Below, in pieces: positions 1 through 7,882 of a DNA stretch of 13,454 nucleotides. The position numbers and the translations under genes were made by a program. Origin of the DNA: a bacterium. GTDB lineage: Bacteria; Bacteroidota; Bacteroidia; Bacteroidales; Bacteroidaceae. The stretch spans positions 1 through 13,454 of the forward strand of contig SFXD01000060.1 in assembly GCA_004559785.1 (NCBI GenBank). The letters run 5' to 3'. The notes beneath the pieces were generated by a model. It did no database searches. It worked only from the letters and a program-made list of their open reading frames with translations, and was not told the origin of the DNA. Numbering within the stretch: the stretch's first letter is position 1; each line of letters starts with the position of its first letter.

Positions 1-62
1 CCTGCCTCATGCAAGAATCATCAAACTCACGTTATTTTATACGCTCGGCATGAGCTTTGCCT

Positions 63-98
63 AATACGGCGCGGATATTCGGCAGTTACTGCCGTATT
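63..98 (+). other. Two mutually exclusive inverted repeats, possible terminator for an off-window gene
   Basis: AATACGGC (63-70) is the exact reverse complement of GCCGTATT (91-98). Inside it, CGGCAG (80-85) pairs with CTGCCG (89-94) across a 3-nt loop. The two stems share the bases 91-94, so only one can form at a time. CTGACTATTTTAT follows on the plus strand, so a plus-strand terminator for a gene left of the window is one reading. Confidence 0.35.
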
Positions 99-190
99 CT
101 GACTATTTTATAAGACATCACTTGTAAAGATTGCTTACCACGTCGACAACGGGCATCAAAAGGTCGGAAAAGATGCCACGCGTGAGATGG

Positions 191-237
191 ATTTTTGCCT
201 CCCGAGGAAAAATCTTTTCCCTCCCGAGAGAAAAATT
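191..237. repeat. Tandem pair of T/A-flanked CCTCCCGAG palindromic units
   Basis: CCTCCCGAG occurs at 198-206 and again at 220-228, exactly 22 bp apart. Each copy is flanked on the left by a run of 4-5 T and on the right by a run of 5 A, so each unit is an imperfect palindrome of about 22 bp. It lies in the gene-free left flank. It could be an intergenic repetitive element, a dimeric protein-binding site or a bidirectional terminator. I cannot tell which from one copy of the locus. Confidence 0.5.
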
Positions 238-471
238 AGCCTTACAGGATGTAGGGAAACCCGACATTGCGGAGTGTAAAATCTTTTTCATCACTACTCC
301 AACTAACCTGTTGGAATAAATTTACCTTGATGACGAATGATAGGAAGAAGGAGCGAGCTTCGCAATTCAGGAATATTCTATAAATTCGAGAATCGCAACC
401 AGTCCCACAATATTCATCTACGGTCACGACAGAGGTTTCATGGCATCTTGTATTGAACGTAAACAACGGCA

Positions 472-500
472 GAGGGCGCATCGCATTGCGATACGCCCTC
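472..500 (-). terminator. Strong hairpin, probable end-of-cluster terminator
   Basis: About 51 bp beyond the stop of the last gene, GAGGGCG (472-478) pairs with CGCCCTC (494-500). This is continued by a G-U pair (minus-strand RNA) and a 5-bp inner stem around a 3-nt loop, giving about 13 paired bases. The downstream minus-strand sequence is TGCCGTTGTTTACG, only modestly T-rich. It is the strongest hairpin I saw in the left flank and is well placed to end transcription of the gene cluster. Confidence 0.6.
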
Positions 501-551
501 AAGTCGGTAAATATTTCCAAGTGACAATCCGTCACCCAGTATGATGGGAAC

Positions 552-3500
552 TTACTTCAGCACTGACTTCTTGCCATTGACAATGTAGAGTCCGCGCAAG
601 GTCTTGAGCATTCCGGCATCGGCATTCTTCAACAGGCACTTGCCATCTGCACTGTACACTGTCACCTTGCCTTCAGTAGCTGCAAATCCGTTGATGCCGG
701 TACCACCTATGTAGTATGTGAAGGTAACGGCTGGAAGTGCATTGCCATTCTCGTCAGTGAAGAAGCCCTCGGGTACCTCGAAGGTATATGTGCCATTCTC
801 GGTATAAGTGGTGGAGGTAGTGATGATAAGTTCGTTCATGTCGTTGCCCCAACTTGCATCTGCAATGGTCTCCAGTTCTACGCCATCACGCTTGACGACA
901 ACCTTGCCTGAACCACAAGCCATCTCGCTGACAGTGGTGTTCCATACATGTATCTCATGCAGGGACTCTACGTTGCTGCCATCTTCGGGATCGGTTGTCC
1001 AGTCGGAACTTTCCTGCTGACCATTGCCAATGGTGTATGTCAGGGTGAAGGCAGGACGTGCGCTGCCCGAAGCATCGAGGAAATAGCCCTCGGGTACCTC
1101 GAAGGTATATACGCCTTCTTCAGTGGCATCAAAGTAGATGTGGAAGTCGGTAACGTTATCCCAGTCATCGTCATACTGAGCATCCACGCGTGCTATCTGT
1201 TCGCCATCCTTCTTGACGGTAATCATGCCGTTGCCAAGTCCTGTCTCGCTATCGAAGGTAATCTTTATGTGACTGAGAGACTCAACCGTGCTGTTGTTGG
1301 CAGGGTCGGTGGTGAAGAACTCGTCGCCGCCTGCATTGCCGCCGATTGTGAAGTAGAGGATGCTCGTCTCGTTCATATTGCCAGTCAAGGCTCCGCTCTC
1401 GTACCAGGTCTGGTCGCCAACACTACCCTCGGGGATGACAATGGTGTATGTGCCTTCGTCCGTAATCTCCTCCTCAAGAGTAATCACTGCCATCGAACGA
1501 TTCTTGGGGTTGATGGACATGGTCGCATTATATGTAGCGTAGGTAGCCTTGTTCATGACCATTACGCTACATTCTTCTCCATAGACCCACTCGCTGAATA
1601 CCACCGATATGGTGCTGAGAGACTCTACCTTCGACTCGCTGACTGGGTCGGATGCAGCAACGTAGATAACCGGCTTGGGAGCACTGAGTACGTTGTATGC
1701 CAGGCGTACGGTAGTGCTCTGTGTCTCTACGCCGTAGCCCTCTCCCTTGTTGTAAACGCTGTCTGGGATAACTATGGTATACTGGCCGCTCGTGGTGATG
1801 GGCTGGTCGAGAGTGATGGTGAAGCCGTCCATGATGTCGTCGCCTACTGTGCAGTTGGTGACGGTCTCGCCTTGTGCATCTACCACGTAAACTTGCCTGT
1901 CCTCGCGGCGCGTGGGCGAGATGGCATTGCTGTAAGAATCCGTTCCGGGCTTTGTGGTACATGTCACGACGTCGAGCTGGCTTACGGTAGAGCCTACGAT
2001 TGGGTCGGTAGCAAAGTCGTACTGGTCGTAGAGGCTGCTGATGGTAACGTAGAGGCTGAAGCCAGGCATGTAACGCCCGTACTTGCCTTTAGTGGAAACA
2101 TACTCGGAGTTGACCACTACGTAGTAGTTGACATATATCTCGTACTTGTGAGTGTCCTTCAGAGGCTCGGCGGGCGTGATTACGACCTTCTTGCTGTCTG
2201 CCTCGTCGAGAGCGATGCCGGCATCGACGGTCTGGTTTGTAGTAAGGTCTGTTACCATGACTGGCAAGAAGCCATCGGTAGAAGCCAGGGTTACGGGCTC
2301 GGCAAACGTGAGGACAAGCTTGTCGAGGGATGGAACTACGGAGTTGTCCTTGACGGAAACACTGGCAGGCTGTAGATCGCCAACCAACTCAGGGCCTGGG
2401 TTGTACTTGACATTGAAGTCGTGTGGGAAGCCGTCGGCCGAAACGGCATCTGCGAATGAGACGCGGATGTTCTTGCCAGCCTTCACATCCTCGGGTACGG
2501 GGATTGTGTACTCTATGCCAGACTCGCCAATCTCCTCTGATACTATGCCGTCATATACCTCAGCCTGGTACCTGATGTCGTCGAGAGTCTGATAGTCGAA
2601 CACGACGCCCTTGAAGGTGTAAGCCTTCTTGTCGGAGAAGTAGACCTTGAACTGAGCCTCGGTGAGGGTGCTGCCATCGGCAGGAGTAAACTCGGCTGCG
2701 ATGTCGCTCTTGTACTCCTCGAACGTACGTCCGAAGGAAACGGAACCGTAGTTGCCGCTGTTCTCGTTGAACGACATAGTACCGTCGGCCATGAGGATGT
2801 CATATACCTTGATGCTGATGGAGCCCCACTTCATAGTGAGTCCCATATCCTCGTATGCGCGACGCTTGCCCGTGAAGTCCACGTAGAGCTTTTTGCCGTC
2901 TACGGAGATATTGCTTGGGTCGAGCCTCTCCGAATATGCGTCGCCCATGTCAGCGCTGCCTATCTGCATGACAACGGCTGCGGTCTGCCCGTTCTCGATA
3001 GTCATGAGGTCGTAGTCGAATTCGAGTGTCACGATGCCCTTTTCGTCACCTGGCACCCAGTAGGAGAGGAATGGGTCGGCACCCGTCGTAGACAGGTGAT
3101 AGTGTGGTGCGGAGGGAGCCTTCCAGGTAAGGACGAGCTTGCCGTCCGTGCCATACACGATGTCGGCATTCGTCTTTGCACGTACACCTGTCACGGTAAG
3201 GGTCATCTCCTCTCCGCCCTGATAGAATCCCTGCTGCAGCCAGCTGTAGAGGGAGTCCTTGAGTTCGAAGATGAGCTTGCCCGTGTTGACGTCGGCACGT
3301 GTCTCGATGCTGTCGGTGGTATGTGTGCCAATGGTGAGCGTAGCCCAATTGTCGGCCGTGGCAGGAAGGTTGAACTCCAGCTCCACCTGTCCGTCACGTG
3401 AGTCGGTGATGTTATAAATCTCGCCAACGGGCTGCGAGCTGTTCAGAAGGGTAAGCTCGCTGATGCCTGTCTCCATCAGGGCAAGGAACACCCTGTCCTT

Positions 3501-3896
3501 ACTGAATCCCTTGCCGCTGCACAGGTAATAGGTCTTGCCTGCCTCGACGTCGGAAGTAGTCTTCTTGGAGAAGGTCACGCCATTGTCGGTGTAGCTGGCA
3601 TAAGCAAACTGGGAAATCTGGGTAGCGTAATCCACGTCTGTACCCTCGGCATTGAGAGCCGAGTAGACATGCATTATCTGATCCTGCGACCACACCGTGA
3701 GGACTCCGCTCTCGGTGGGCGTAAACACGTAGTCGGCATTGACACCAAAGATGTTTGCCTCGGGGGTGTGCTTGCCGAGCTCCAGCGTCTGCCAGCCTTC
3801 CTGTGCCATGGCAGTGCCAAGGGTAAGCACCATTGCAAGCGTCATGGAAACACGAGCCATGAGACCTGCCGTCAAAGTAAGTACTTTTCTTTTCAT
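552..3896 (-). CDS. Large secreted surface protein with repeated Ig-like domains and T9SS tail
   Basis: This 1,114-residue protein has an export signal ending at TLGTAMA (residue 31). It is unusually long because a first hydrophobic stretch precedes Arg15; Met13 is a possible alternative start with AGG upstream. The N-terminal part (about 32-380) is beta-rich and contains jelly-roll-like segments that I cannot name. From about 395 to 1064 there are about six SbsA-like Ig modules. The last four share the frame TDP..gSxVESL..I at the start and GTYTIVIPEGS or GTYTFEVPEGFF at the end. The last 45 or so residues (GINGFAATEGKVTVYSADGK, then RGLYIVNGKKSVLK) are a good T9SS type A sorting domain. The protein is therefore expected to cross the outer membrane by T9SS and stay on the cell surface. 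Adhesion or matrix binding is inferred from architecture only. It is the last gene before a strong hairpin. Confidence 0.9.
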   Translation of the reverse strand: MKRKVLTLTAGLMARVSMTLAMVLTLGTAMAQEGWQTLELGKHTPEANIFGVNADYVFTPTESGVLTVWSQDQIMHVYSALNAEGTDVDYATQISQFAYASYTDNGVTFSKKTTSDVEAGKTYYLCSGKGFSKDRVFLALMETGISELTLLNSSQPVGEIYNITDSRDGQVELEFNLPATADNWATLTIGTHTTDSIETRADVNTGKLIFELKDSLYSWLQQGFYQGGEEMTLTVTGVRAKTNADIVYGTDGKLVLTWKAPSAPHYHLSTTGADPFLSYWVPGDEKGIVTLEFDYDLMTIENGQTAAVVMQIGSADMGDAYSERLDPSNISVDGKKLYVDFTGKRRAYEDMGLTMKWGSISIKVYDILMADGTMSFNENSGNYGSVSFGRTFEEYKSDIAAEFTPADGSTLTEAQFKVYFSDKKAYTFKGVVFDYQTLDDIRYQAEVYDGIVSEEIGESGIEYTIPVPEDVKAGKNIRVSFADAVSADGFPHDFNVKYNPGPELVGDLQPASVSVKDNSVVPSLDKLVLTFAEPVTLASTDGFLPVMVTDLTTNQTVDAGIALDEADSKKVVITPAEPLKDTHKYEIYVNYYVVVNSEYVSTKGKYGRYMPGFSLYVTISSLYDQYDFATDPIVGSTVSQLDVVTCTTKPGTDSYSNAISPTRREDRQVYVVDAQGETVTNCTVGDDIMDGFTITLDQPITTSGQYTIVIPDSVYNKGEGYGVETQSTTVRLAYNVLSAPKPVIYVAASDPVSESKVESLSTISVVFSEWVYGEECSVMVMNKATYATYNATMSINPKNRSMAVITLEEEITDEGTYTIVIPEGSVGDQTWYESGALTGNMNETSILYFTIGGNAGGDEFFTTDPANNSTVESLSHIKITFDSETGLGNGMITVKKDGEQIARVDAQYDDDWDNVTDFHIYFDATEEGVYTFEVPEGYFLDASGSARPAFTLTYTIGNGQQESSDWTTDPEDGSNVESLHEIHVWNTTVSEMACGSGKVVVKRDGVELETIADASWGNDMNELIITTSTTYTENGTYTFEVPEGFFTDENGNALPAVTFTYYIGGTGINGFAATEGKVTVYSADGKCLLKNADAGMLKTLRGLYIVNGKKSVLK
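705..2018 (-). repeat. Four tandem Ig-like module repeats inside the large surface protein
   Basis: Four consecutive modules of about 100-110 residues (residues about 627-735, 745-852, 860-957 and 965-1064 of the protein) repeat the same plan: a TDP opening, VESL near the start of the second strand, and a YTIVIPEGS or YTFEVPEGFF close. The last two are the most alike and still share a 25-bp exact direct repeat at 765-789 and 1086-1110, 321 bp (107 codons) apart. That indicates recent duplication, or gene conversion, of the C-terminal modules. Confidence 0.8.
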
Positions 3897-3978
3897 ACCT
3901 TGAATTTGTTTTGTTAAATGATAATTGTTGTTTGTCTCTCTCTGTTATTTGTATATTTAATAATGTATATTGGGCAGA

Positions 3979-4009
3979 GGACACTCACGCCGCGAGGCAT
4001 TGGGTGTCC
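3979..4009 (-). terminator. Hairpin just after the multidomain surface protein gene (possible terminator or mRNA stabiliser)
   Basis: Starting 28 bp past the stop codon, the arms GGACAC and GTGTCC enclose an inner stem, ATGCC with GGCGT (one G-T pair) around a TCGC loop, separated by a small internal loop. Outer pairing of GGGCAG with CTACCC and TATA with TATA extends it imperfectly to about 3967-4020. No run of T follows on the minus strand, so classical intrinsic termination is doubtful. It may instead protect the upstream message, or partly separate the last two genes. Confidence 0.45.
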
Positions 4010-4036
4010 CCTACCCTATATGCTTGCCGGCTTGCG

Positions 4037-7000
4037 TCAGAACACCACCTTGCGGGTGAGCGTACCACGGGCGGTATTCGCCCTTACGAGCACTACCCCA
4101 TTGTAGCCCTCTGCAGAAAGCACTACCTTGCCCTGGCCATTGCCCGACGACAGCATCGTTCCGTCCATCTGGTAAAGGGCGAGGCTAATGGCTCCGTCAC
4201 CCTCGGCAGTAACCGTTCCGTCGACCACCGTCAGCCTGACGTCAGAGTCTGCGGATATGAGGTCGATGCCAGTAGGCAGAAGGTTGGCGAACGGCACTAC
4301 GATGGCGTTGAGGAACGTACCTACATTACCATCTATCGCCATGAGCACCAGCTTGCCATGGTTGAAACTGGAGACGATGTCGGGATATGAGAGCGTCAGA
4401 GGCTGCGTGTACGACTTGCCAGCCTCCAGAGTCTGTGGGAAGCCTATGTTGGAACCTGTTATCTCACCCCAGTACGTGCGTGCCACGTCATTGTGGACGA
4501 CGTCGTACGCCGTGGGCTGTCCGTACTTGCCACCCTTGCCCCAGTCTCCGAAGGCTGGGTCGGTAGCCATGTAGAATGTGTTGACCTGAACGTTGACTAA
4601 ACTGTCCTCCAGGGCAACGGGGAAGATGTTGATGTACTGGTTCTTCATATTCAGTGCAGACTCGATGCGGATGCTCAGGTCGATCTTGCCTGTGTTCTCG
4701 TCATACGTAGCCTCGGGCACGCTGAGCCCGATATAAGTCGGCACGTCCATCTCCCTTGACACGGCATCCTGCCACAGGTTGTAGCCATTGGAGAAGACTA
4801 CGTCTCCATCGTCGTTGGTGCCCATGGGCGACAATATCCATCCATTCCTCTGTATCATAGCGGAAGGAGCAGCCGTCAGCCCGAGCGAAAGCGAATAGGA
4901 CTCGAGTGCGGTATTGCTGTATGGGTCGCCGTCGTAGGTGTGCAACGAGATGGGAATTATCCTGTCGCCGTGAATCTTCTCAAGATTCTCTATCGCAAGT
5001 ATGCCCTGTGGGCAGTTGGGGCAAGTTGTGCCGGTGCATTCCTCGAGCACTACACGCTTGACAGGCTCGAAGGCAAGGTCCTGGATGCTGCCCTTCACCA
5101 CATCCTGATAGGTGTCGAGCCTTACGGAAATGGTATAGGAATTGACCTCTCCCACCTGGAGTGGCAAAGGCTTGTCGAAGGCAAAGGGCACCTCGTCGTT
5201 TTTCCTGAGCGAGAGTCCGTCCTTGGCAAACGTGCCTATCGTATTGCCTTCGGCATCCTTCAGCATGAGCTCCACCTCGGTGTATGTGTCTACGTCGGAA
5301 TTTATGGTCAGCTTGCCGGCTATGGCAATGCTCTCCTTGCCGACCACCTTCTGCGCGCTCGACAGCGAGAGAAGGTACTTCAGGTTGCGAATCACGCGGA
5401 CATTGTCCACGAAGATCATGCTCTGGTTCTCGTTGTTGTTCCAGAAACAGATGTACACCTTCTTGCCCTTGTACTTGGCAAGGTCTATGGCCTGTGACTC
5501 CCATTCCCCTTCAAGGCCTTCCTCTGTCTCTCCTATGGTAGGCATGAAGGAATAGACATCACCCTCTGCCTTTATCTTCTCGATGACGGAGGAGGTGAGG
5601 AAGTTGAGGTTCTCGTCGTTCTCCCATATCACAACCTTGAGTTCGTCGTCCTTGTCATCATGGTACTTCTGTACGTCGAAGGTCAGGGTGCAGTACTCGT
5701 CTGGGACCAGAATCTGTGGAACCACCATCCAGTCGTCGCTCCTGCCGGCTGGATCGTACATGGAGTGGGATGCGGCACAGAGGTCCGTGGATTCTTCATA
5801 CTCGCGCACCATGAGGTTCCATGGCGTATTGTCCTCGTCATAGTTCATCCCCTGCATTTCCTCGTTGGGCGTGTTGTGGTCTCCCTCATACAGCATGAAG
5901 TTGGCATACGACTGTGTCGGGTTGGAGAAATCCTCGCTGAAGATGGTCGCGTCGTCGGTGTTGATGGACCTCTCGTAGGTGCCTACGTAGTCGAGCACGA
6001 CTTCTGCATTGGCTGTGGCAGAGGAGCCCGAAAGGTCCGTCAGCGAACCTGCTTCAAGCACCACCTTGTAACTTGCGCCGGCATACAGATACTGGGTGGC
6101 AGAAGGCATGAGGGCTACCGTCTTATTGTTGCTGGTACCCACGAGCACGCTGAGACGTGCCACGGTATGGTCGCCGTCAGTCGTTACCTCTACGAGCCTT
6201 GCCGACGCACTTGAGGTGGCTTGCACGTTGGTGTCAAAAGTGAGTACAGGGAAGAGGCTGGTGTTGTCCATCCTTGCCAGTTCGGAATTCTGCTCGGGGA
6301 AGCAAGAAACGACGGACACTGGCTTGTTGTCCCTGCCCTGGTAGGATATGGAAATCGTGCCATTGACCTTCGTGTCGTTGGCATCCAGGCAGATCGAGCC
6401 TTCTGGAATAACCACGGTATACTGCTCCCCCTCTGCCAGTTCCGTCTCGCGGAAGGTGACAACCACCGCATGGTCGTCAGTAGCCATGCGGGAAACAGAC
6501 ATGGAGTTGCGCACTACGCTGCCGTCCGACTTTTGCAGGACGGCACAGGTGGACGTGCCCAACACGCGTACCACATGGTTGAACCTTAGAGTGACCTTGC
6601 TGAGCCAGTGGAAGGCTGAACCTGCCATGGGGGAAGTCGAGAAATCCTGCAAGAGGTCGATGGACTTACATGCAGATCCCATGTCCTCGGGCATCCTCAT
6701 CACGAAGCTCTCTCCCTGTGGCGATACCATAGACCCAAGTACGCGTCCGTCGGCAGAACCTGCCCAAAGCGTACCGGTATTGTCGAAGCCGGTCGACTTG
6801 TTGAAGTCTATTCCGTACCTCTGGCTCAAGACCATGGAGAAGGGATACCAGATTCCCTCACACAGCACCTTCCATTCGCGCAATGGAGTGTTAGAGGGGG
6901 AAGAGGCATATACCACCCCGTTGTCGTCCACGAAGCCTGCCCTCTGGTCGTAGTCCTCGGGCGAGTTGTAGTTGACGTATGTCTTGGTGCTCGTATCATA

Positions 7001-7834
7001 GATGGAGACATAGAGGTTGTCGTTGATGTCCCTCACCGTGGCAGCAACGTACCTTCCGCTGGGGCTCATGACGGGAGCACCCTCTACCATGAGGAAGTCA
7101 GATGGCGCATTGTTGCCTCCCTTGCCGAACTTGATGTACGAAGCCTCCGTGCGGTCGTACACGAACGCCGTGGGGAAGATGCTCTGGTTGCCGAAGATGA
7201 CGATGTATCGTCCGTCTGCCGACACCTGGGTATACGTTTCCTGCTTGGAGGAATAGTCCTGGGGCATGGTGGGCAGTCCTGGCAGAAGCATGACTTTGCC
7301 GTTCTGTACGTCCCACATCACACCCGACGAGTTGGAGGCAAACACATTGAGCACGTTGTCCTCGCAGAAGCCCACTGCATAGCGTCCGTCTGGCGTGACG
7401 CTGTTGACGTAGGCCGAGTTCATGCCCGTAGGCATGGGCAACGCCTTCCATGTCTGGGTGGCTACATCGTATATGCCGGGCGTACCGAAGAAAGAACCAT
7501 CGTCCGTGAACCTGCCATCGAAGGCTCCCACTGCCATTGTTCCGTCGTCGGTTATGTCGTTCACCACGTACTTGCCCTTGGCCTGAGCCATTGTCTCCGA
7601 CGCCGTCTTGACGACGGTCTCCTGCTTTGTCTCGGTGTCGAGGATGCGTACCACACCATTCTTGCGCTGCTCCGTGAGTGCGCCATTCACGATTGCCCAC
7701 TTTCCGTTGTCCGAGATAGTATGTACTATGGACATGTCGTCGTAGTTCTGCATCACGAAGGTGGGCTTGTCCGTCTGGGCGGACACCACGATGCTGAACA
7801 GACATAGGGCTATAAAAGTAAACCTTAGCTTCAT
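4037..7834 (-). CDS. Multidomain surface protein: propeller, Ig-like, choice-of-anchor J, Omp28, T9SS tail
   Basis: I place the start at the ATG at 7834 (1,265 residues), because it opens a signal peptide (MKLRFTFIALCLFSIVVSAQ) and has AAAGGA 6 nt upstream. A TTG 14 codons earlier would only add a charged N-terminal extension. Residues about 25-385 contain repeated propeller-like blades (TPDGRYAVGF, SADGRYIVIF, SPSGRYVAAT). Residues about 405-620 look like two SbsA-type Ig modules (EGEQYTVVIPEGS). Residues about 630-815 resemble a choice-of-anchor J or cleaved-adhesin domain (DDWMVVPQ, AKYKGKKVYICFW, IFVDNVRV). Residues about 925-1185 are an Omp28-type unit with EECTGTTCPNCPQG (Cys938 and Cys941). 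The tail from about 1186 (PTGIDL, LALYQMDGT, TLTRKVVF) fits a T9SS C-terminal domain. The likely role is a surface adhesin or sensor; the ligand is unknown. It lies 48 bp after the previous stop. Confidence 0.88.
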   Translation of the reverse strand: MKLRFTFIALCLFSIVVSAQTDKPTFVMQNYDDMSIVHTISDNGKWAIVNGALTEQRKNGVVRILDTETKQETVVKTASETMAQAKGKYVVNDITDDGTMAVGAFDGRFTDDGSFFGTPGIYDVATQTWKALPMPTGMNSAYVNSVTPDGRYAVGFCEDNVLNVFASNSSGVMWDVQNGKVMLLPGLPTMPQDYSSKQETYTQVSADGRYIVIFGNQSIFPTAFVYDRTEASYIKFGKGGNNAPSDFLMVEGAPVMSPSGRYVAATVRDINDNLYVSIYDTSTKTYVNYNSPEDYDQRAGFVDDNGVVYASSPSNTPLREWKVLCEGIWYPFSMVLSQRYGIDFNKSTGFDNTGTLWAGSADGRVLGSMVSPQGESFVMRMPEDMGSACKSIDLLQDFSTSPMAGSAFHWLSKVTLRFNHVVRVLGTSTCAVLQKSDGSVVRNSMSVSRMATDDHAVVVTFRETELAEGEQYTVVIPEGSICLDANDTKVNGTISISYQGRDNKPVSVVSCFPEQNSELARMDNTSLFPVLTFDTNVQATSSASARLVEVTTDGDHTVARLSVLVGTSNNKTVALMPSATQYLYAGASYKVVLEAGSLTDLSGSSATANAEVVLDYVGTYERSINTDDATIFSEDFSNPTQSYANFMLYEGDHNTPNEEMQGMNYDEDNTPWNLMVREYEESTDLCAASHSMYDPAGRSDDWMVVPQILVPDEYCTLTFDVQKYHDDKDDELKVVIWENDENLNFLTSSVIEKIKAEGDVYSFMPTIGETEEGLEGEWESQAIDLAKYKGKKVYICFWNNNENQSMIFVDNVRVIRNLKYLLSLSSAQKVVGKESIAIAGKLTINSDVDTYTEVELMLKDAEGNTIGTFAKDGLSLRKNDEVPFAFDKPLPLQVGEVNSYTISVRLDTYQDVVKGSIQDLAFEPVKRVVLEECTGTTCPNCPQGILAIENLEKIHGDRIIPISLHTYDGDPYSNTALESYSLSLGLTAAPSAMIQRNGWILSPMGTNDDGDVVFSNGYNLWQDAVSREMDVPTYIGLSVPEATYDENTGKIDLSIRIESALNMKNQYINIFPVALEDSLVNVQVNTFYMATDPAFGDWGKGGKYGQPTAYDVVHNDVARTYWGEITGSNIGFPQTLEAGKSYTQPLTLSYPDIVSSFNHGKLVLMAIDGNVGTFLNAIVVPFANLLPTGIDLISADSDVRLTVVDGTVTAEGDGAISLALYQMDGTMLSSGNGQGKVVLSAEGYNGVVLVRANTARGTLTRKVVF

Positions 7835-7840
7835 CTGATT

Positions 7841-7846
7841 TCCTTT
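7841..7846 (-). promoter_or_regulatory. Ribosome binding site that fixes the start of the multidomain surface protein
   Basis: On the minus strand AAAGGA lies 6 nt before the ATG at 7834. The spacing is standard, and the ATG opens directly into a signal peptide. This favours it over the in-frame TTG at 7876, which has no comparable site at the right distance. Confidence 0.7.
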
Positions 7847-7882
7847 CTGTATATTTACAAGTTTGTCCTTTGCCAATTCCCG

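Larger units (their letters stand above)
1..551. other. Gene-free left flank
   Basis: This stretch lies beyond the last supported gene. It has two short open frames, at 131-319 on the plus strand and 242-535 on the minus strand, neither with a recognisable domain, signal peptide or ribosome site. The minus-strand frame reads through the 472-500 hairpin. Besides the hairpins and the tandem palindrome listed separately, there is a small stem at 298-315 (TCCAAC with GTTGGA). I see no tRNA, and no promoter that matches TTTG plus TAnnTTTG. Confidence 0.6.

Noticed and set aside
131..319. 62-codon plus-strand open frame
   Set aside because: It covers the tandem palindrome and has no recognisable motif or ribosome site.
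320..330. TACCTTG resembling the Bacteroidota -7 promoter box on the plus strand
   Set aside because: It lacks one T of TAnnTTTG, has no TTTG at the expected upstream distance, and no gene follows on that strand.
242..535. 97-codon minus-strand open frame after the last gene
   Set aside because: It runs through the strong hairpin at 472-500 and has no ribosome site, signal peptide or recognisable domain. Its composition looks like translated non-coding DNA. A small gene cannot be fully excluded.
948..2375. 475-codon open frame on the plus strand inside the Ig-repeat gene
   Set aside because: It is codon-aligned opposite the real gene. Plus-strand stops in that phase need TTA, CTA or TCA codons in the real gene, which this genome uses rarely. 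The product has no recognisable domain, and the minus-strand protein has a signal peptide, repeats and sorting tail.
7835..7876. TTG start 14 codons upstream for the multidomain surface protein
   Set aside because: It would put a charged stretch before the signal peptide. The ATG at 7834 has a well-spaced AAAGGA and a clean signal peptide.
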